Below are positions 17,270 to 25,925 of a stretch of DNA of 64,000 bases, piece after piece. Position 1 is the first letter of the stretch, and each line of letters opens with the position of its first letter. The stretch is from Phycisphaerae bacterium (GTDB lineage Bacteria; Planctomycetota; Phycisphaerae; Tepidisphaerales; Tepidisphaeraceae). Both the position numbers and the translations under genes were made by a program. The notes under the pieces were generated by a model. It did no database searches. It was not told the DNA's origin and saw only the letters and a program-made list of their open reading frames with translations. The DNA is taken from the NCBI GenBank assembly GCA_030448225.1, contig JAUJNJ010000015.1:9102-73101 (forward strand), written 5' to 3'.

Positions 17270-17773
17270 ATGACGACGATCGATGACTTAATCCACCGCC
17301 TGCGGCAGAGCCCTCGCTGCCGCGTCTTGCCACCTGCGGGCCAGCCAACGTTGCCTGAGCGGTTCGCGCTGCCTGTCGACGGGACGCGGTTCTACGAGTT
17401 GTGCGGCGGCGTGGAGTTTTTCGAGCGGGACCCGGACTCCGACTCGGTCCCGGACTACCGAATGCTTCCGCCCGCCGAGGTGCTCGACATCGAGACGGCA
17501 ACGGTCGGCGAGTCCGAGGAAGGGCCCCCGATCGACGGGTGGTTCGCCGTCGGCGCGGACGACAATGGGGAACACGTTGTGATCGACTTGAACGACGGAG
17601 ACGCCCGAGGCCCTTGCTACGACGTGTTTCACGAGACGTACTTCCGGCCGGATCACGCCCATGTGGTCGCGTTGTCGTTTACTGAACTGCTCGAGCGGTT
17701 GTTCGCGCGGGGACGGGCCTACTGGTTCGACGAAGGCTTCCAGAAGTACGGCTACTACGCGACGGGTGATTAA
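17270..17773 (+). CDS. cassette 3 gene, SMI1/KNR4 (SUKH) family protein
   Basis: An intact 167-residue acidic protein. It begins MTTIDDLIHRLRQSPRCRVL, followed by ALPVDGTRFYELCGGVEFFE and RMLPPAEVLDIETATVG, DGWFAVGADDNGEHVVIDL and PCYDVFHETYF, with TELLERLFARG near the end. This is the pattern of SMI1/KNR4 domains: a short helix, LPxxxxxFYxLCGG-type turn, LLPxxEV and a later D-rich strand. Bacterial members are often immunity proteins against polymorphic toxins, but many are of unknown role. The cassette begins TTAGTC at 17253, and its TAA stop lies in the GATTAAC box. No toxin is adjacent, consistent with a cassette cargo. Confidence 0.8.
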   Translation: MTTIDDLIHRLRQSPRCRVLPPAGQPTLPERFALPVDGTRFYELCGGVEFFERDPDSDSVPDYRMLPPAEVLDIETATVGESEEGPPIDGWFAVGADDNGEHVVIDLNDGDARGPCYDVFHETYFRPDHAHVVALSFTELLERLFARGRAYWFDEGFQKYGYYATGD

Positions 17774-17801
17774 CCAGCCGCTGAACGTCGGTCCGTTATG
17801 C
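17768..17801 (+). other. attC3, very short (34 bp) cassette junction
   Basis: R'' GATTAAC (17768-17774) differs by one base from the inverse of this cassette's start (GACTAA). CTGAACG and the R' box GTTATGC (17795-17801) copy the right halves of attC1 and attC2. The L'' arm and central stem are missing, so this is either a deleted or a minimal site. Confidence 0.6.
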
Positions 17802-17815
17802 AGCGGGAGGAGCGC

Positions 17816-18223
17816 GTGCCGAAGGGCGGCCCAGTGAACAAGCTGGTCGTTCGCTGGGAAGAGCCGGGCCGGGTCATCTACGACACGGACGGCGGCATCG
17901 AGGTCGTCGTCGATGGCGACGAAACCCGCCGACGGCTCGCGCGACGTGTCGTGGACGGACTCGACGGCATCTCCGGGCGTGCCACCCACCTCCTGGCCTC
18001 GCTCATGCGGGACAGCGGCACGTTCGACCTCGCGTCGGTCGAGGTGTTCCCGAACAACTCGATCGACGGCGGCGACTTCTCGCCGCGGTTCACGTTCACC
18101 GCCGACCACGAACCGCGCCAGTACGACGAGTACGGGTACACCTACTTCGACGTGTACTTCCGCCACCGCCAGCCTCCCGAGCCCCAGTTCCGGCCGTACA
18201 AGTTCACGGTCGGCTTTCACTGA
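17816..18223 (+). CDS. cassette 4 gene, unknown function
   Basis: An intact 135-residue protein. GGGAGGAG precedes a GTG at 17816; an ATG at 17798 is also in frame but overlaps the recombination box. Sequence: VPKGGPVNKLVVRWEEPGRV, then GGIEVVVDGDETRRRLARRV, DSGTFDLASVEVFPNNSIDG and YGYTYFDVYFRHRQPPEPQF. It is mainly beta-strand with no signal peptide or membrane helix. I do not recognise the family. The cassette starts TTATGC at 17796 and its R'' box, GCATAAC (18242-18248), is the exact inverse, 18 bases after the stop. Confidence 0.7.
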   Translation: MPKGGPVNKLVVRWEEPGRVIYDTDGGIEVVVDGDETRRRLARRVVDGLDGISGRATHLLASLMRDSGTFDLASVEVFPNNSIDGGDFSPRFTFTADHEPRQYDEYGYTYFDVYFRHRQPPEPQFRPYKFTVGFH

Positions 18224-18241
18224 GGCGGTGAGCGAGCCGCC

Positions 18242-18270
18242 GCATAACCGCCGATGCTGCGGACCGCCAC
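18242..18270 (+). other. attC4, left half only
   Basis: R'' GCATAAC (18242-18248), then GATGCTGCGGACCGCC with the same GCnnCGG-A-CCG pattern as the left halves of attC1 and attC2. No matching right half with TGAAC and GTTA is found in the next 350 bases, so the array seems truncated here. Confidence 0.6.
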
Positions 18271-18611
18271 GGCAGGAGCGGGCGCTGTGGACCTCCACCC
18301 TTACCCTTACCGCGCTCGATCGCGAGGAGGGGGCATCGCCTGCCTCCGGTCAGACGACTTCTTCCGATTCACGAGTGCGAAGCGCCGATACTGCACTGTC
18401 CGAGAACGACGCGGGTGGAGTCCCGCGCTCGGACGACGATCAGCCGATCACCTGACGCTGCGCGGTGCTCGCGACGCGCGTCTCTGTGATGTTTCACACC
18501 GTGACGCACGGTGGGCGGCACCGTCGTGCCGGCGCGGCGTGCGGGCCGCTGGACATGGCGGGAAAACGCCTTAACCTGCCGCCGTCGCGAGAGACAGGCA
18601 CCGAGACACGG
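18271..18611. other. gene-free stretch after the cassette array
   Basis: This lies between the broken last attC and murJ. The open frames are Arg-rich and unsupported. Part may be the remains of a further cassette. Confidence 0.35.
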
Positions 18612-20343
18612 ATGTCCGAGCAAGCCATTCCCGTCACCGCCGCCGCCGTCAGCCCCGAGCCCAAGCCGGTCGCCGAGCGGGCGGCGCGTTCGTTCGTCGG
18701 CCACGCGAAGCTGATCGGGCTGCTCACGCTCGCCAGCCGGCTGCTCGGCCTCGTGCGCGAGATGGTGGCGGGGCATTACCTCGGCACCGGGCTGGTCGCG
18801 TCGGCGTTCACCGTCGCGTTCGTCGTGCCGAACCTGTTCCGCCGGCTGTTCGGCGAGGGGGCGTTGTCGGCGGCGTTCATCCCGCTCTACGCGCGGTCGC
18901 TCAAGGCCGACGGCGACGCCGCCGCCAACGCGTTCGCGGCGGCGGGCGTGAACCTGCTCGTCTCGATCCTGGTCGCCATCACCGTCGTCGGCGAACTCGT
19001 CCTCTTCGCGCTGATCGCCTTCACCGACGCCCGCGCCGACCAAGTCCTGACACTGAAGCTCACGGCGATCATGCTGCCGTACGTCATCCTGATCTGCACC
19101 ACCGCGTTCCTCGGCGGCGTGCTCCAGGTCCACCGGCGCTTCGGCGCGCCGGCGGCCGCCCCGGTCATCCTCAACGTCTGCCACATCGCCGTCGTGCTCG
19201 TCGGGGCGCGCCTCCTGCACCTCCGCGGCGACGCGCCGGACAGCGACGCGCTGATCGCCACGCAGACCACGCTCGCCTACTGGCTCGGGTTCGCGGTGCT
19301 CGTGGCCGGCGTGCTGCAACTCGCGGTGCTGCTGCCGGTGCTGCGCCGGCTCGGCTTCCGTTTCAGCGCCACCTTCCGCTTCTGGACGCCCGCCGTCCGG
19401 CAGATGCTCCGCCTCACCGTGCCGGTGGCGCTGGGGGCGGGCGTGCTCCAGCTTTCGGTGCTGCTCGACAAGGGCCTGTCGGTCCTGCTGATGCAGGGCG
19501 TCGACGCGGCGGGCAACGCGATCACCCACTTCTCGATCCTGGGCGAGTCGGTCCGCTACCCGCTCGAAGTCGGCGCCGGCCCGGCTGAACGTGGCGCAGA
19601 TCCTCTACCAGTTCCCGCTCGGGGTGTTCGCGATCGCGGTGGCGACGGCGATCTTCCCCAGCCTCAGCGCCGAGGCCGCCGCCGACGACAAGACGAAGTT
19701 CCGCGCCGTCCTGCGGCAGGGGATCGAGGTGACGATGCTCGAGGGCCTGCCGGCGAGCGTCGGCCTGATCCTCGTCAGCGGGCCGGCGGTGCGCCTGCTG
19801 TTCCAGCACGGGCACGTCTCGGCCCACGACGCCGACCTCATCTCTCGCTCGGTCCTGTTCTACGCGGCGGCCATCTGGGCGTTCAGCCTTCAGCAGATCG
19901 TGAACCGCGCCTACTACGCGCTGCACGACACGCGCACGCCGCTGGTGATGTCGGTCCTCACGCTCGTGGTGAACCTCGCGGTGGAGATCCCGCTGCTCTG
20001 GACGCCGCTCGGCGAGGCCGGCATGGCCGCCGGCACGTGCGCCAGCTTCGGCCTGCAGGCGGTCGTGATGCTCTACATGCTCGACCGCCGGGTGGGCGGG
20101 CTGGGCCTGTCGCTGATCGCGCCGTCGGTGGGCAAGATGCTGGCGGCGACGGCGCTCATGGGCGCCGTCCTGTGGGTCCTCCGCCTGACGCCGCTGTACC
20201 CGAAAGGGAGCGGCCAACTCGTCTGGACCGGGCAACTCGTGCTGCTGATGGGCGTGGGCGCGGTCGTCTACTTCGTCGCCTGCCGGCTGATCGGCGTGAC
20301 CGCGGTGAACCACCTGCTGCCGCGGCGCTTCCGCACGGCGTGA
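18612..20343 (+). CDS. murJ: lipid II flippase MurJ (MviN), one frameshift
   Basis: A multi-pass membrane protein (about 14 helices) that flips lipid II for peptidoglycan synthesis. The start MSEQAIPVTAAAVSPEPKPV has a cytosolic leader, then SRLLGLVREMVAGHYLGTG, VPNLFRRLFGEGALSAAFIP and LYARSLKADGD, the MurJ signature. A one-base indel near 19580 separates the first 325 residues from AQILYQFPLGVFAIAVATAI, FPSLSAEAAADDKTKFRAVL, QQIVNRAYYALHDTRTPLVM and the rest, which ends HLLPRRFRTA. Total length matches the family. It stands alone, with a long low-complexity palindrome after its stop. Planctomycetes have peptidoglycan, so the gene is expected to be functional. Confidence 0.93.
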
Positions 20344-20375
20344 GGGGACGACACTACATGAGGTGGGAAGAGATG

Positions 20376-20539
20376 TAACCACGGAGACACGGAGACACGG
20401 AGTTAGGAAGAGAAGACGACGATGGCCGATCGGAGGTGGAGGAAGACAACCCTCGCACGCTCCTGACTTCCTCCATCCTCCATCCTCCATCTTCGCCTTC
20501 TCCGTCTTTCCTCCGTGTCTCCGTGTCTCCGTGGTTCAA
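20376..20539. repeat. palindrome with ACGGAGAC arms
   Basis: Left arm TAACCACGGAGACACGGAGA..., right arm ...TCTCCGTGTCTCCGTGGTTCAA. The interior carries a second, weaker inverse pair (GGAGGTGGAGGAAG against CTTCCTCCATCCTCC). It is located between murJ and the convergent membrane genes. Confidence 0.85.
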
Positions 20540-20556
20540 TTTCGCTTCGCGCTCGC

Positions 20557-20847
20557 TCAGTTCCCCATCCACGTCACGAACCGCACGACCGCGAGCAGCC
20601 CGAACGCCGCGCCGCCGAGACCGAGGAGGATCCAGAGGGTGGCGCGGGTGGCCTCCCACGGCACGCGGCGCATGGACTTGGCGCGGATCGACTTGTAGAC
20701 CGTCGCCACGCCGGCGCCCAGCGGCAGGGCCAGCAGGTACCACACGTCCCACACCGGCAACGGCTGGAGGAACAGGCGGAACGCCAGCGGCAGGAGCGAC
20801 GCCGGCGTCGGCGGCTGCGTCGTCGTCGGGTCGGACAGGTCGATCAC
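20557..20847 (-). CDS. small membrane protein, 96 residues
   Basis: It begins at a GTG (20847) that overlaps the stop of the upstream gene as GTGA, so translation is probably coupled. Sequence VIDLSDPTTTQPPTPASLLP, then two membrane helices (VWDVWYLLALPLGAGVATVY and ATLWILLGLGGAAFGLLAVV) joined by a basic loop KSIRAKSMRRVPWEATR. It ends RFVTWMGN. No known domain is recognised; it may form a complex with the membrane protein encoded just before it. Confidence 0.7.
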   Translation of the reverse strand: MIDLSDPTTTQPPTPASLLPLAFRLFLQPLPVWDVWYLLALPLGAGVATVYKSIRAKSMRRVPWEATRATLWILLGLGGAAFGLLAVVRFVTWMGN

Positions 20848-21380
20848 TTCGCCGCCCTCTCTTGCGCCAGCCCCGCGCGGTTGGCGGCGTCGATGATCGC
20901 CAGCAGGTTGAGCATCCCGGCGACGGCCGTGTAGAGCACGCCGATCTCGTTCACCCGCGCGGTCGACGGGGCGGCCGGCGCGACGCCGTCGGTGCCGTTC
21001 TGCGGGTCCGACGCCCAGACCGAGCACGCCATCCCCACCAGCCCGACCGGCCCGGTCAGCACCTGCGCGACCGACCAGGGCTTCTCGCGCACCTGCGACC
21101 ACGGCCGGGCGCGCATCACCCACGCCCCCTCGGCGCCGCGGCGGGCGTCGAGCCGGCCGCGGGCGTTGACGACGATCGGCTGCCCCTCTTCGTCGTACCC
21201 CGGCACGTTCAGCACCCGGATGCCGCCGATCAGCAGGCCGAACACGAACAGCACGAGGATCGTGACGCCGACCGTGAACCCCCGCGCCCGCTGCCCGAGC
21301 AGGACGTACCCCAACCCCGGCAGCGTCCAAGCGGCGATCGCGATCAGCGGCGGCGGGAGCGGGCGCGTGGGGTCGGGCAT
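20844..21380 (-). CDS. DUF6677-like membrane protein
   Basis: A 178-residue membrane protein: MPDPTRPLPPPLIAIAAWTL, then PGLGYVLLGQRARGFTVGVT and ILVLFVFGLLIGGIRVLNVP. The LPGLGYxxLGQRxRG pattern resembles short domains of TM2/DUF6677 type found in planctomycetes. A middle soluble part (DEEGQPIVVNARGR) is followed by WSVAQVLTGPVGLVGMACSV and a last helix ending INLLAII-like. Start ATG at 21380. It overlaps the next gene by four bases. The family name is given from memory of the pattern and is not certain. Confidence 0.7.
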   Translation of the reverse strand: MPDPTRPLPPPLIAIAAWTLPGLGYVLLGQRARGFTVGVTILVLFVFGLLIGGIRVLNVPGYDEEGQPIVVNARGRLDARRGAEGAWVMRARPWSQVREKPWSVAQVLTGPVGLVGMACSVWASDPQNGTDGVAPAAPSTARVNEIGVLYTAVAGMLNLLAIIDAANRAGLAQERAAK

Positions 21381-21487
21381 CGGGGCGATACTTTAATGGC
21401 GGCGGCGGGCGGGGTCGAGTGGCGCGGACGCAGGACGCGGCGAAATAGCACGGTGGCCCGACGCTGCGACGGTTGTACGATCACCAT

Positions 21488-21739
21488 ATGGGGCGACAGA
21501 TCGCCAAGTACATAGCCGCGATCGTCATGCTCTCGTCGCTCCCCGCAGTGATCTTGAGCGGCGGGTTGGTTGTGCTGGGCGTGCCGCTGTTCTGGTACTA
21601 CGACGTGTCGCCTCCGGTCTCTTGGCCGCGCGCAACGTTATTTGCCGTCGCATCGTTCTTCGTGCTCGCCTTCTCGCGTCTCACGTTGGGGAGGCTCTGC
21701 CGTCCGGCCGCCAGCGAGCCGCAAAGTGATCGCCAGTAG
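21488..21739 (+). CDS. small two-helix membrane protein
   Basis: 83 residues from an ATG at 21488: MGRQIAKYIAAIVMLSSLPA, hydrophobic through VILSGGLVVLGVPLFWYYDV, a short loop and a second helix TLFAVASFFVLAFSRLTLGR. Two ATG codons lie close together and no strong ribosome binding site is visible, so the start is uncertain. It is unrecognised. Composition supports a real membrane peptide. Confidence 0.5.
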   Translation: MGRQIAKYIAAIVMLSSLPAVILSGGLVVLGVPLFWYYDVSPPVSWPRATLFAVASFFVLAFSRLTLGRLCRPAASEPQSDRQ

Positions 21740-21767
21740 CAGCAGTCGGGATCGTCCCGGCGGCCGT

Positions 21768-22007
21768 TCATCCCGCGGTCCTCTTCGCCCCCGTCACCTG
21801 TCCCATCAGGAACGACACCGTCAGCCGCTCGCCCACCTTCGGCTCACCATCCGTCGCGTGCTGGGGGACGCGCAGGGAGAAAATGTTGCCGCTCGGCTCG
21901 TCGAGGCGGAGGACGTGCAGCTCGTAGTAAAGGTCGCTGTGGATCGTGAACGGCCGGACCGCCCGCACCTCGACCGCCCAACTTCCGACCATCGGCGCGT
22001 TAGCCAT
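21768..22007 (-). CDS. small beta-rich protein, unknown
   Basis: 79 residues from ATG 22007: MANAPMVGSWAVEVRAVRPF, TIHSDLYYELHVLRLDEPSG and VPQHATDGEPKVGERLTVSF. Alternating polar and hydrophobic residues suggest an OB-like beta barrel. It overlaps the end of the PhyH-family gene by 8 bases and is probably co-transcribed with it. No function is assigned. Confidence 0.65.
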   Translation of the reverse strand: MANAPMVGSWAVEVRAVRPFTIHSDLYYELHVLRLDEPSGNIFSLRVPQHATDGEPKVGERLTVSFLMGQVTGAKRTAG

Positions 22008-22750
22008 GGACCGACTCCTCCTCCTCGAACCATTCCAGCCCACCGGGGAGCGGGCCGGCCGCGAACTCCAGGTGGATCACCCGGCGGTGCCGCGCCACGG
22101 CGGCGGACGACGACGCGTGCAGCAGCAACGGCCGCATGAGCACCGCGCCGCCGGCGGATACGTGACAGGCGACGGGATCGGCCCGCGCCCGCCACGCCTC
22201 GACCTCCGGGGCTGACAGCACGCCGGCCGCGTGGGAGCCGGGCAGCACTTTGAGCGGGCCGTTGTCGGCGCCGCAGTCGTCGAGGTGAAGCCGCACGGTC
22301 AGCATGTTGCGCAAGATTTCCACCGGCGGCTGGACGTGCGGCACGCCCGCCTTGGTCGACCACGGCCCGAACCCCGGCACGTCGATCCGCGCCCGCACGG
22401 CGATCGACAGGTCCTGGTGCCACGCGACCTTCCAGTTCGCGCCCGGCGTCTTGTCGAACAGCAGCCCGCGCACCGGCCGGGCGCCATCACCGAGCACGGG
22501 CTCCACGAGCCCCCGAACGCCCGGCGAATCCGCCAGCGCCCGAACGGCCGGCACGAGCGCGAGCAGGTTCCGCATCGCGTAGACGCGGCTCTGCTTCTCG
22601 CGCGTCGCCTCGTCGTCGCCGACGGCTTCGAGTGCGGCTCAGCAACTGCTCGATGCAGTGCTCGCGCAGGACGCCCGGCACGATCGTGTAGCCGTCGCGG
22701 ACGAGGTCAGCGGCTGCCGGAAGTTCGAGATCAGCGGACACGTTGGACAT
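22000..22750 (-). CDS. phytanoyl-CoA dioxygenase (PhyH) family protein, frameshifted
   Basis: An Fe(II)/2-oxoglutarate-dependent oxygenase of about 250 residues. It begins MSNVSADLELPAAADLVRDG (ATG 22750), with a one-base shift near 22630, then MRNLLALVPAVRALADSPGV, VLGDGARPVRGLLFDKTPGA, NWKVAWHQDLSIAVRARIDV (His and Asp of the iron site in HQD), NMLTVRLHLDDCGADNGPLK, VLPGSHAAG and VLMRPLLLHASS (distal His). This is the PhyH pattern of natural-product or small-molecule hydroxylases; the substrate is unknown. The downstream gene overlaps by 8 bases and the upstream gene by 20, so the three form an operon. Confidence 0.85.
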
Positions 22751-23048
22751 AGCTCGCGACCTCCGACAGGACCGCCTCGGGGCACGCCGGGTCTTCGACG
22801 AACACCGAGTACTCGTTGAGCGGATTGTTCATCGTGAACCGGTGCCCGCGATAGGTGAAGTCGATCCACGCCTCGACCGGCGTGTCGAGCACGTCCGTGA
22901 CGGTCAGCCCGGGCACGCGCCTCAAGTGGGCGACGAGCAGCACTGGCGCGACGAAGCCCGCGTCGGCGAAGTGTCGCGAGCCGTCCGCCATGCGGATGTC
23001 GATCAATTTCGGCACGTCGCCACCGGGACAAGTTGACTCCGGCTTCAT
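22731..23048 (-). CDS. hypothetical protein, 105 residues
   Basis: Sequence from the longest frame: MKPESTCPGGDVPKLIDIRM, then FADAGFVAPVLLVAHLRRVP, VLDTPVEAWIDFTYRGHRFT and NNPLNEYSVFVEDPACPEAV. A GTG at 23015 (VPKLIDIR) may be the true start. The conserved-looking block WIDFTYRGHRFTMNNPLNEY suggests a small soluble alpha/beta protein. It overlaps the PhyH-family gene by 20 bases. No family is assigned. Confidence 0.65.
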   Translation of the reverse strand: MKPESTCPGGDVPKLIDIRMADGSRHFADAGFVAPVLLVAHLRRVPGLTVTDVLDTPVEAWIDFTYRGHRFTMNNPLNEYSVFVEDPACPEAVLSEVASYVQRVR

Positions 23049-23078
23049 CGGTCGCCGTTCGGCGTCCCGCTCCCGCCC

Positions 23079-23209
23079 TCACTGCGGCGCATCCGGCTGA
23101 AAGTACGGCCACCATGCCATCAGGACCAGCCCGAAGATCGATCCGGCAACCAACAAAACGAGCACGACCGCGGCGAGGCAGCCGACGTTCGCCGCGAAGT
23201 GTCGCGTAT
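23079..23209 (-). CDS. possible single-pass membrane peptide
   Basis: The frame HFAANVGCLAAVVLVLLVAG, SIFGLVLMAWWPYFQPDAPQ ends in a stop at 23079 and reads as one strong membrane helix plus a polar tail, unlike random high-GC frames. No start codon is found in this frame; an ATG at 23229 lies in another frame, so an indel would be required. Confidence 0.3.
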
Positions 23210-23229
23210 AAACGATGAAACGGCCTCAT

Positions 23230-23680
23230 TCCTCGCGTTGCTCCCGCCGGCCTTCAATCGCCGTCGAGTCCTGCGATCCTCGACGCCTGCAAGCGAGCGG
23301 CACGATCGATGTCACTCCGACGCGCGGCTCGTCGTGCGGTTCGCGACCTCTGGAGCCGATGGTGAACTTACCACTCCCCCGGAATTCGAGAGCGGCTCGC
23401 GGGGCATATGGCCTTCCCCGGTGTGACACTCGCGCGGCCGCTCTCCCCTGCCCTCTCCCCGGCGTACCGGGAAGAGGGAGGGCGCTGCTTCACGTTCGGC
23501 GTAACGTGGCGCCAAGCGCAGGTTTCGCTCTGTTGAAAACCCCGACTCGCACCTGATAGCCGCGGGCGGAAGCCCGCTGGTCTTATCGCGGAAGACCGCT
23601 CCCCTCCTCCCGCGGCGACACGGGACACCCGAAAGTCTCAACTGCGGATGCAGGCTTCGCGGGTCGGACTGCCCCGCGTG
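23230..23680. other. gene-free stretch with CTCTCCC palindrome
   Basis: 23441-23487 contains CGCTCTCCCCTGCCCTCTCC followed by GGGAAGAGGGAGGGCG, an inverted repeat similar to the one at 6669-6713. No coding frame is credible. Confidence 0.4.
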
Positions 23681-24598
23681 CTACACCCGCGCGAGCGTCT
23701 CGTCGAAGTTCTTCACCCCGGCCGACGCGCTGGCGGTGCAGCAGTCGGCGGCGGCGCGTTGGCGAGGCGGCCGGCCTGCTCGAGCGGCATGCCCTTGATC
23801 AGGCCCGTCAGCAGGCCGCCGAACCAGGTGTCGCCGGCGCCGGTCGTGTCGACCGGGTCGATCTTGTACGACGGGATCGTGACGGCCGGGCCGCGGCCGT
23901 CGTCGAGGTAGCAGCCGTCGGCGTCGAGCTTGATGCCGATCAGGCCCTCGGCATGTGCCGGCGGAAGGCGGCGACCATCGCGGCGGGGTCGGCCTCGCCG
24001 ACCAGGGCGGCGGCCTCGGTGCGGCTGGGGGCGAAGAGGTCGAGGTACGGCAGGATCGGCTCGAGCTGCGCCATCGCGGCGGGCGGGTTCACCGTGTCTA
24101 GCGCGATCTTCGTGGCCGGCGGCCGCGCAGCTCGGCCAGCACGCGGGCAGATCGGGCGTGAGCGGGCAGCAGGCCGAAGTAGCCGACCTGCACCCACTTG
24201 CACTGTCGGAGGACGGGGAGGCACCGGCGGAAGGCGTCGGCGTCGAGCAGTTCGGTGACGCCGGGCGTGTGGTAGAAGACGCGCTCGCCGCCCGGCTCGA
24301 CCGCCACGACCGTCGCGGCTCGTCTGCCGCTCGCTCCGCCGGAAGATCGCCGACGTGTCGACGCCGGCCGCGTTCAATCGGTCGACCATTGCCGCGCCGA
24401 GCAGGTCGTCCCCGACGAGGCCGGCCGTCGCGACGCCATCGAGCTTCGCCATCGCGATCGCGGTGTTGCAGGCGTTGCCGCCGGTCGTGAGCGACAGCGA
24501 GTTGAGGATCGCCAGCCCGCCCGGCGCCGGCGGGCGCGCAGGTCGAACGGCTCGGCGATCAGGTCGGCGACGATCAGGCCGAAGATGGCAGCATCCAT
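23681..24598 (-). CDS. PfkB-family carbohydrate kinase, frameshifted
   Basis: A ribokinase-type sugar kinase of about 305 residues. Start MDAAIFGLIVADLIAEPFDL. In pieces across three frames follow SLTTGGNACNTAIAMAKLDG (the GGNAxNxA motif), DDLLGAAMVDRLNAAGVDTS, VYHTPGV-like FYHTPGVTELLDADAFRR, PSRTEAAALVGEADPAAMVA and IDPVDTTGAGDTWFGGLLTG, where the last Asp is the catalytic base. It ends KNFDETLARV at 23681. Indels occur near 23745, 23950, 24115, 24318 (GCGGCTCG context) and 24535. The sugar cannot be read from the sequence. The gene stands between a palindrome and a gene-free stretch. Confidence 0.85.
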
Positions 24599-24603
24599 GT
24601 TGC

Positions 24604-24701
24604 GGAGGTGGTGGAGTGGTCGGGTGGTGGTGTGGTGGTGTGGTGGGGTGGGAAGCAGGGAGGTGGCAGTTCACCCCACCACACCACCACCCGACCACTC
24701 C
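24604..24701. repeat. palindrome with GGTGGTGG/CCACCACC arms
   Basis: The left arm GGTGGTGGAGTGGTCGGGTG...GTGGTGGGGTG and right arm CACCCCACCACACCACCACC followed by CGACCACTCC are inverses. It lies between the PfkB kinase start and the next gene's stop. Confidence 0.8.
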
Positions 24702-24709
24702 TTTACTCT

Positions 24710-25024
24710 TCAAACAGGCAGGTCGGTCTCGTTCTTCTTCTCGACGGCGGCGGCGGCTGGCGACGACCGCGAGGATCTCGATGTGGCTGTAGTCGTCGAG
24801 GTTGAGCGTGGTCAGCTCGCCGTCCTCCTTGCGGAGGCGCGCAGGCGGTCGAGCCAGAGCTTGTCGTTCTTCGAGTGGGCGTACCAGCTGCCGGTCTGCT
24901 TCTGCTCGTACTCCATGATCGTGCCGCGGATCTCGCTCGTCCACGTGTAGTCGCGGCCGGCGATCTGCTGCGTCACCTTCACCCGAACGCCGGGGCGCAG
25001 GTGGTTCCGAATGGCGTCGTCCAT
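24710..25024 (-). CDS. conserved-looking small protein, unknown, frameshifted
   Basis: About 104 residues from ATG 25024: MDDAIRNHLRPGVRVKVTQQ, IAGRDYTWTSEIRGTIMEYE, QKQTGSWYAHSKNDKLWLDR and, after a shift near 24840, RKEDGELTTLNLDDYSHIEI followed by LAVVAS. The likely end, VEKKNETDLPV, needs one more shift. GVRVKVTQQI...EIRGTIMEYE looks like an SH3-like barrel binding module. I think it is a planctomycete-specific family, but give no name. Confidence 0.65.
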
Positions 25025-25049
25025 GGCCGCGAGTATATCCGAGCGGCGC

Positions 25050-25155
25050 GCCGGGGGGAGGGGGAGGTGGGGAGTGGTTGGGTGGTTGTGTGGTGGGGTG
25101 GTGGGGTGGAAGAGTGGGGAGTGGAGGAGTGGGGAGTGGGGAGTTGAAGAGTGGG
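25050..25155. repeat. single-armed GGGGAGTGG tandem-word repeat
   Basis: A G-rich run of GGAGTGG/GGTGGTTG words (GGGGAGTGGAGGAGTGGGGA and variants) upstream of the gene at 24710-25024. No inverse arm is present. It is followed at 25178 by GTTTAGCCGCCGCTCGAAGA, a copy of the arm seen at 29462. Confidence 0.65.
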
Positions 25156-25262
25156 ACGATGCTGCGTCAGTGCTACCGGTTTAGCCGCCGCTCGAAGAGC
25201 GCGCGTCGGGGGCGCTCGCGCGGCGTTTCGTTCTTGCACGCGCGGCGCTTGGGCGCGTTGAT

Positions 25263-25865
25263 TCAATGTCCCGCTTTCCAGCCGGCGATCGCCTCGGCGA
25301 CGCCTACTCGGATCATGTTCACGGCGATGGCCGCGAGGAGGATCATGACGAACTTGCTCAGGGCGCGCAGCACGCTCAGGCCGATGAGGCGGGCGAGGCG
25401 GGTGGCGAGCAGGAGCACGATCAGCAGCAGCGCGAAGTTGACGACGAGGCCGAGCGTCGTCACCCACACGCCGTGCCGCGGGACGAGCACGAGCAGCGTC
25501 GTGAGCGTGGCGGGGCCGGCGATCATCGGCATGGCGAGCGGGACGATGCCGACCATCTCGGTCTCGTGGACGCCCGGCTTGCCGGGGGTCAGCAGGTCGT
25601 AGACGGCCAGCACGAGCAGCAGCACGCCGCCGGCGATGCGGAAGTCGTAGGCGGCGATGCCGAGGAACGCGAAGATCCGCGTGCCGAGCATCATGAACAC
25701 GAGGCAGACCACGAGCGACACCGCGACGGCCTCGAACGTGATGTGCCGCCGGCGCACCTCCGGCAGCCCGCTGGTGACGCCGAGGAAGACCGGCACGAGG
25801 CCGAACGCGTCGATCGTGACGAACAGCGGGATGAAGACCTGCAGGAACGTTTCGCCGCTGAGCAT
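25263..25865 (-). CDS. MarC-family integral membrane protein
   Basis: A 200-residue, six-helix membrane protein of the MarC family (UPF0056). It starts MLSGETFLQVFIPLFVTIDA and shows the family features FGLVPVFLGVTSGLPEVRRR, GGVLLLVLAVYDLLTPGKPG and VGIVPLAMPMIAGPATLTTL. The role of MarC proteins is not established, despite the old link to multiple antibiotic resistance. It is intact, of normal length, and appears to be transcribed alone. Confidence 0.93.
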   Translation of the reverse strand: MLSGETFLQVFIPLFVTIDAFGLVPVFLGVTSGLPEVRRRHITFEAVAVSLVVCLVFMMLGTRIFAFLGIAAYDFRIAGGVLLLVLAVYDLLTPGKPGVHETEMVGIVPLAMPMIAGPATLTTLLVLVPRHGVWVTTLGLVVNFALLLIVLLLATRLARLIGLSVLRALSKFVMILLAAIAVNMIRVGVAEAIAGWKAGH

Positions 25866-25925
25866 GGCGGGGGAGTGTGACGTGGCGGCGGCCGTTTGTC
25901 ACCCGCGGTTCCGCGCCGGAGAAGT

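Noticed and set aside
22639..23229. 196-codon leftward frame
   Set aside because: It overlaps the better-supported small genes at 22731-23048 and the start of the PhyH gene, and reads as an Arg-rich shadow frame.
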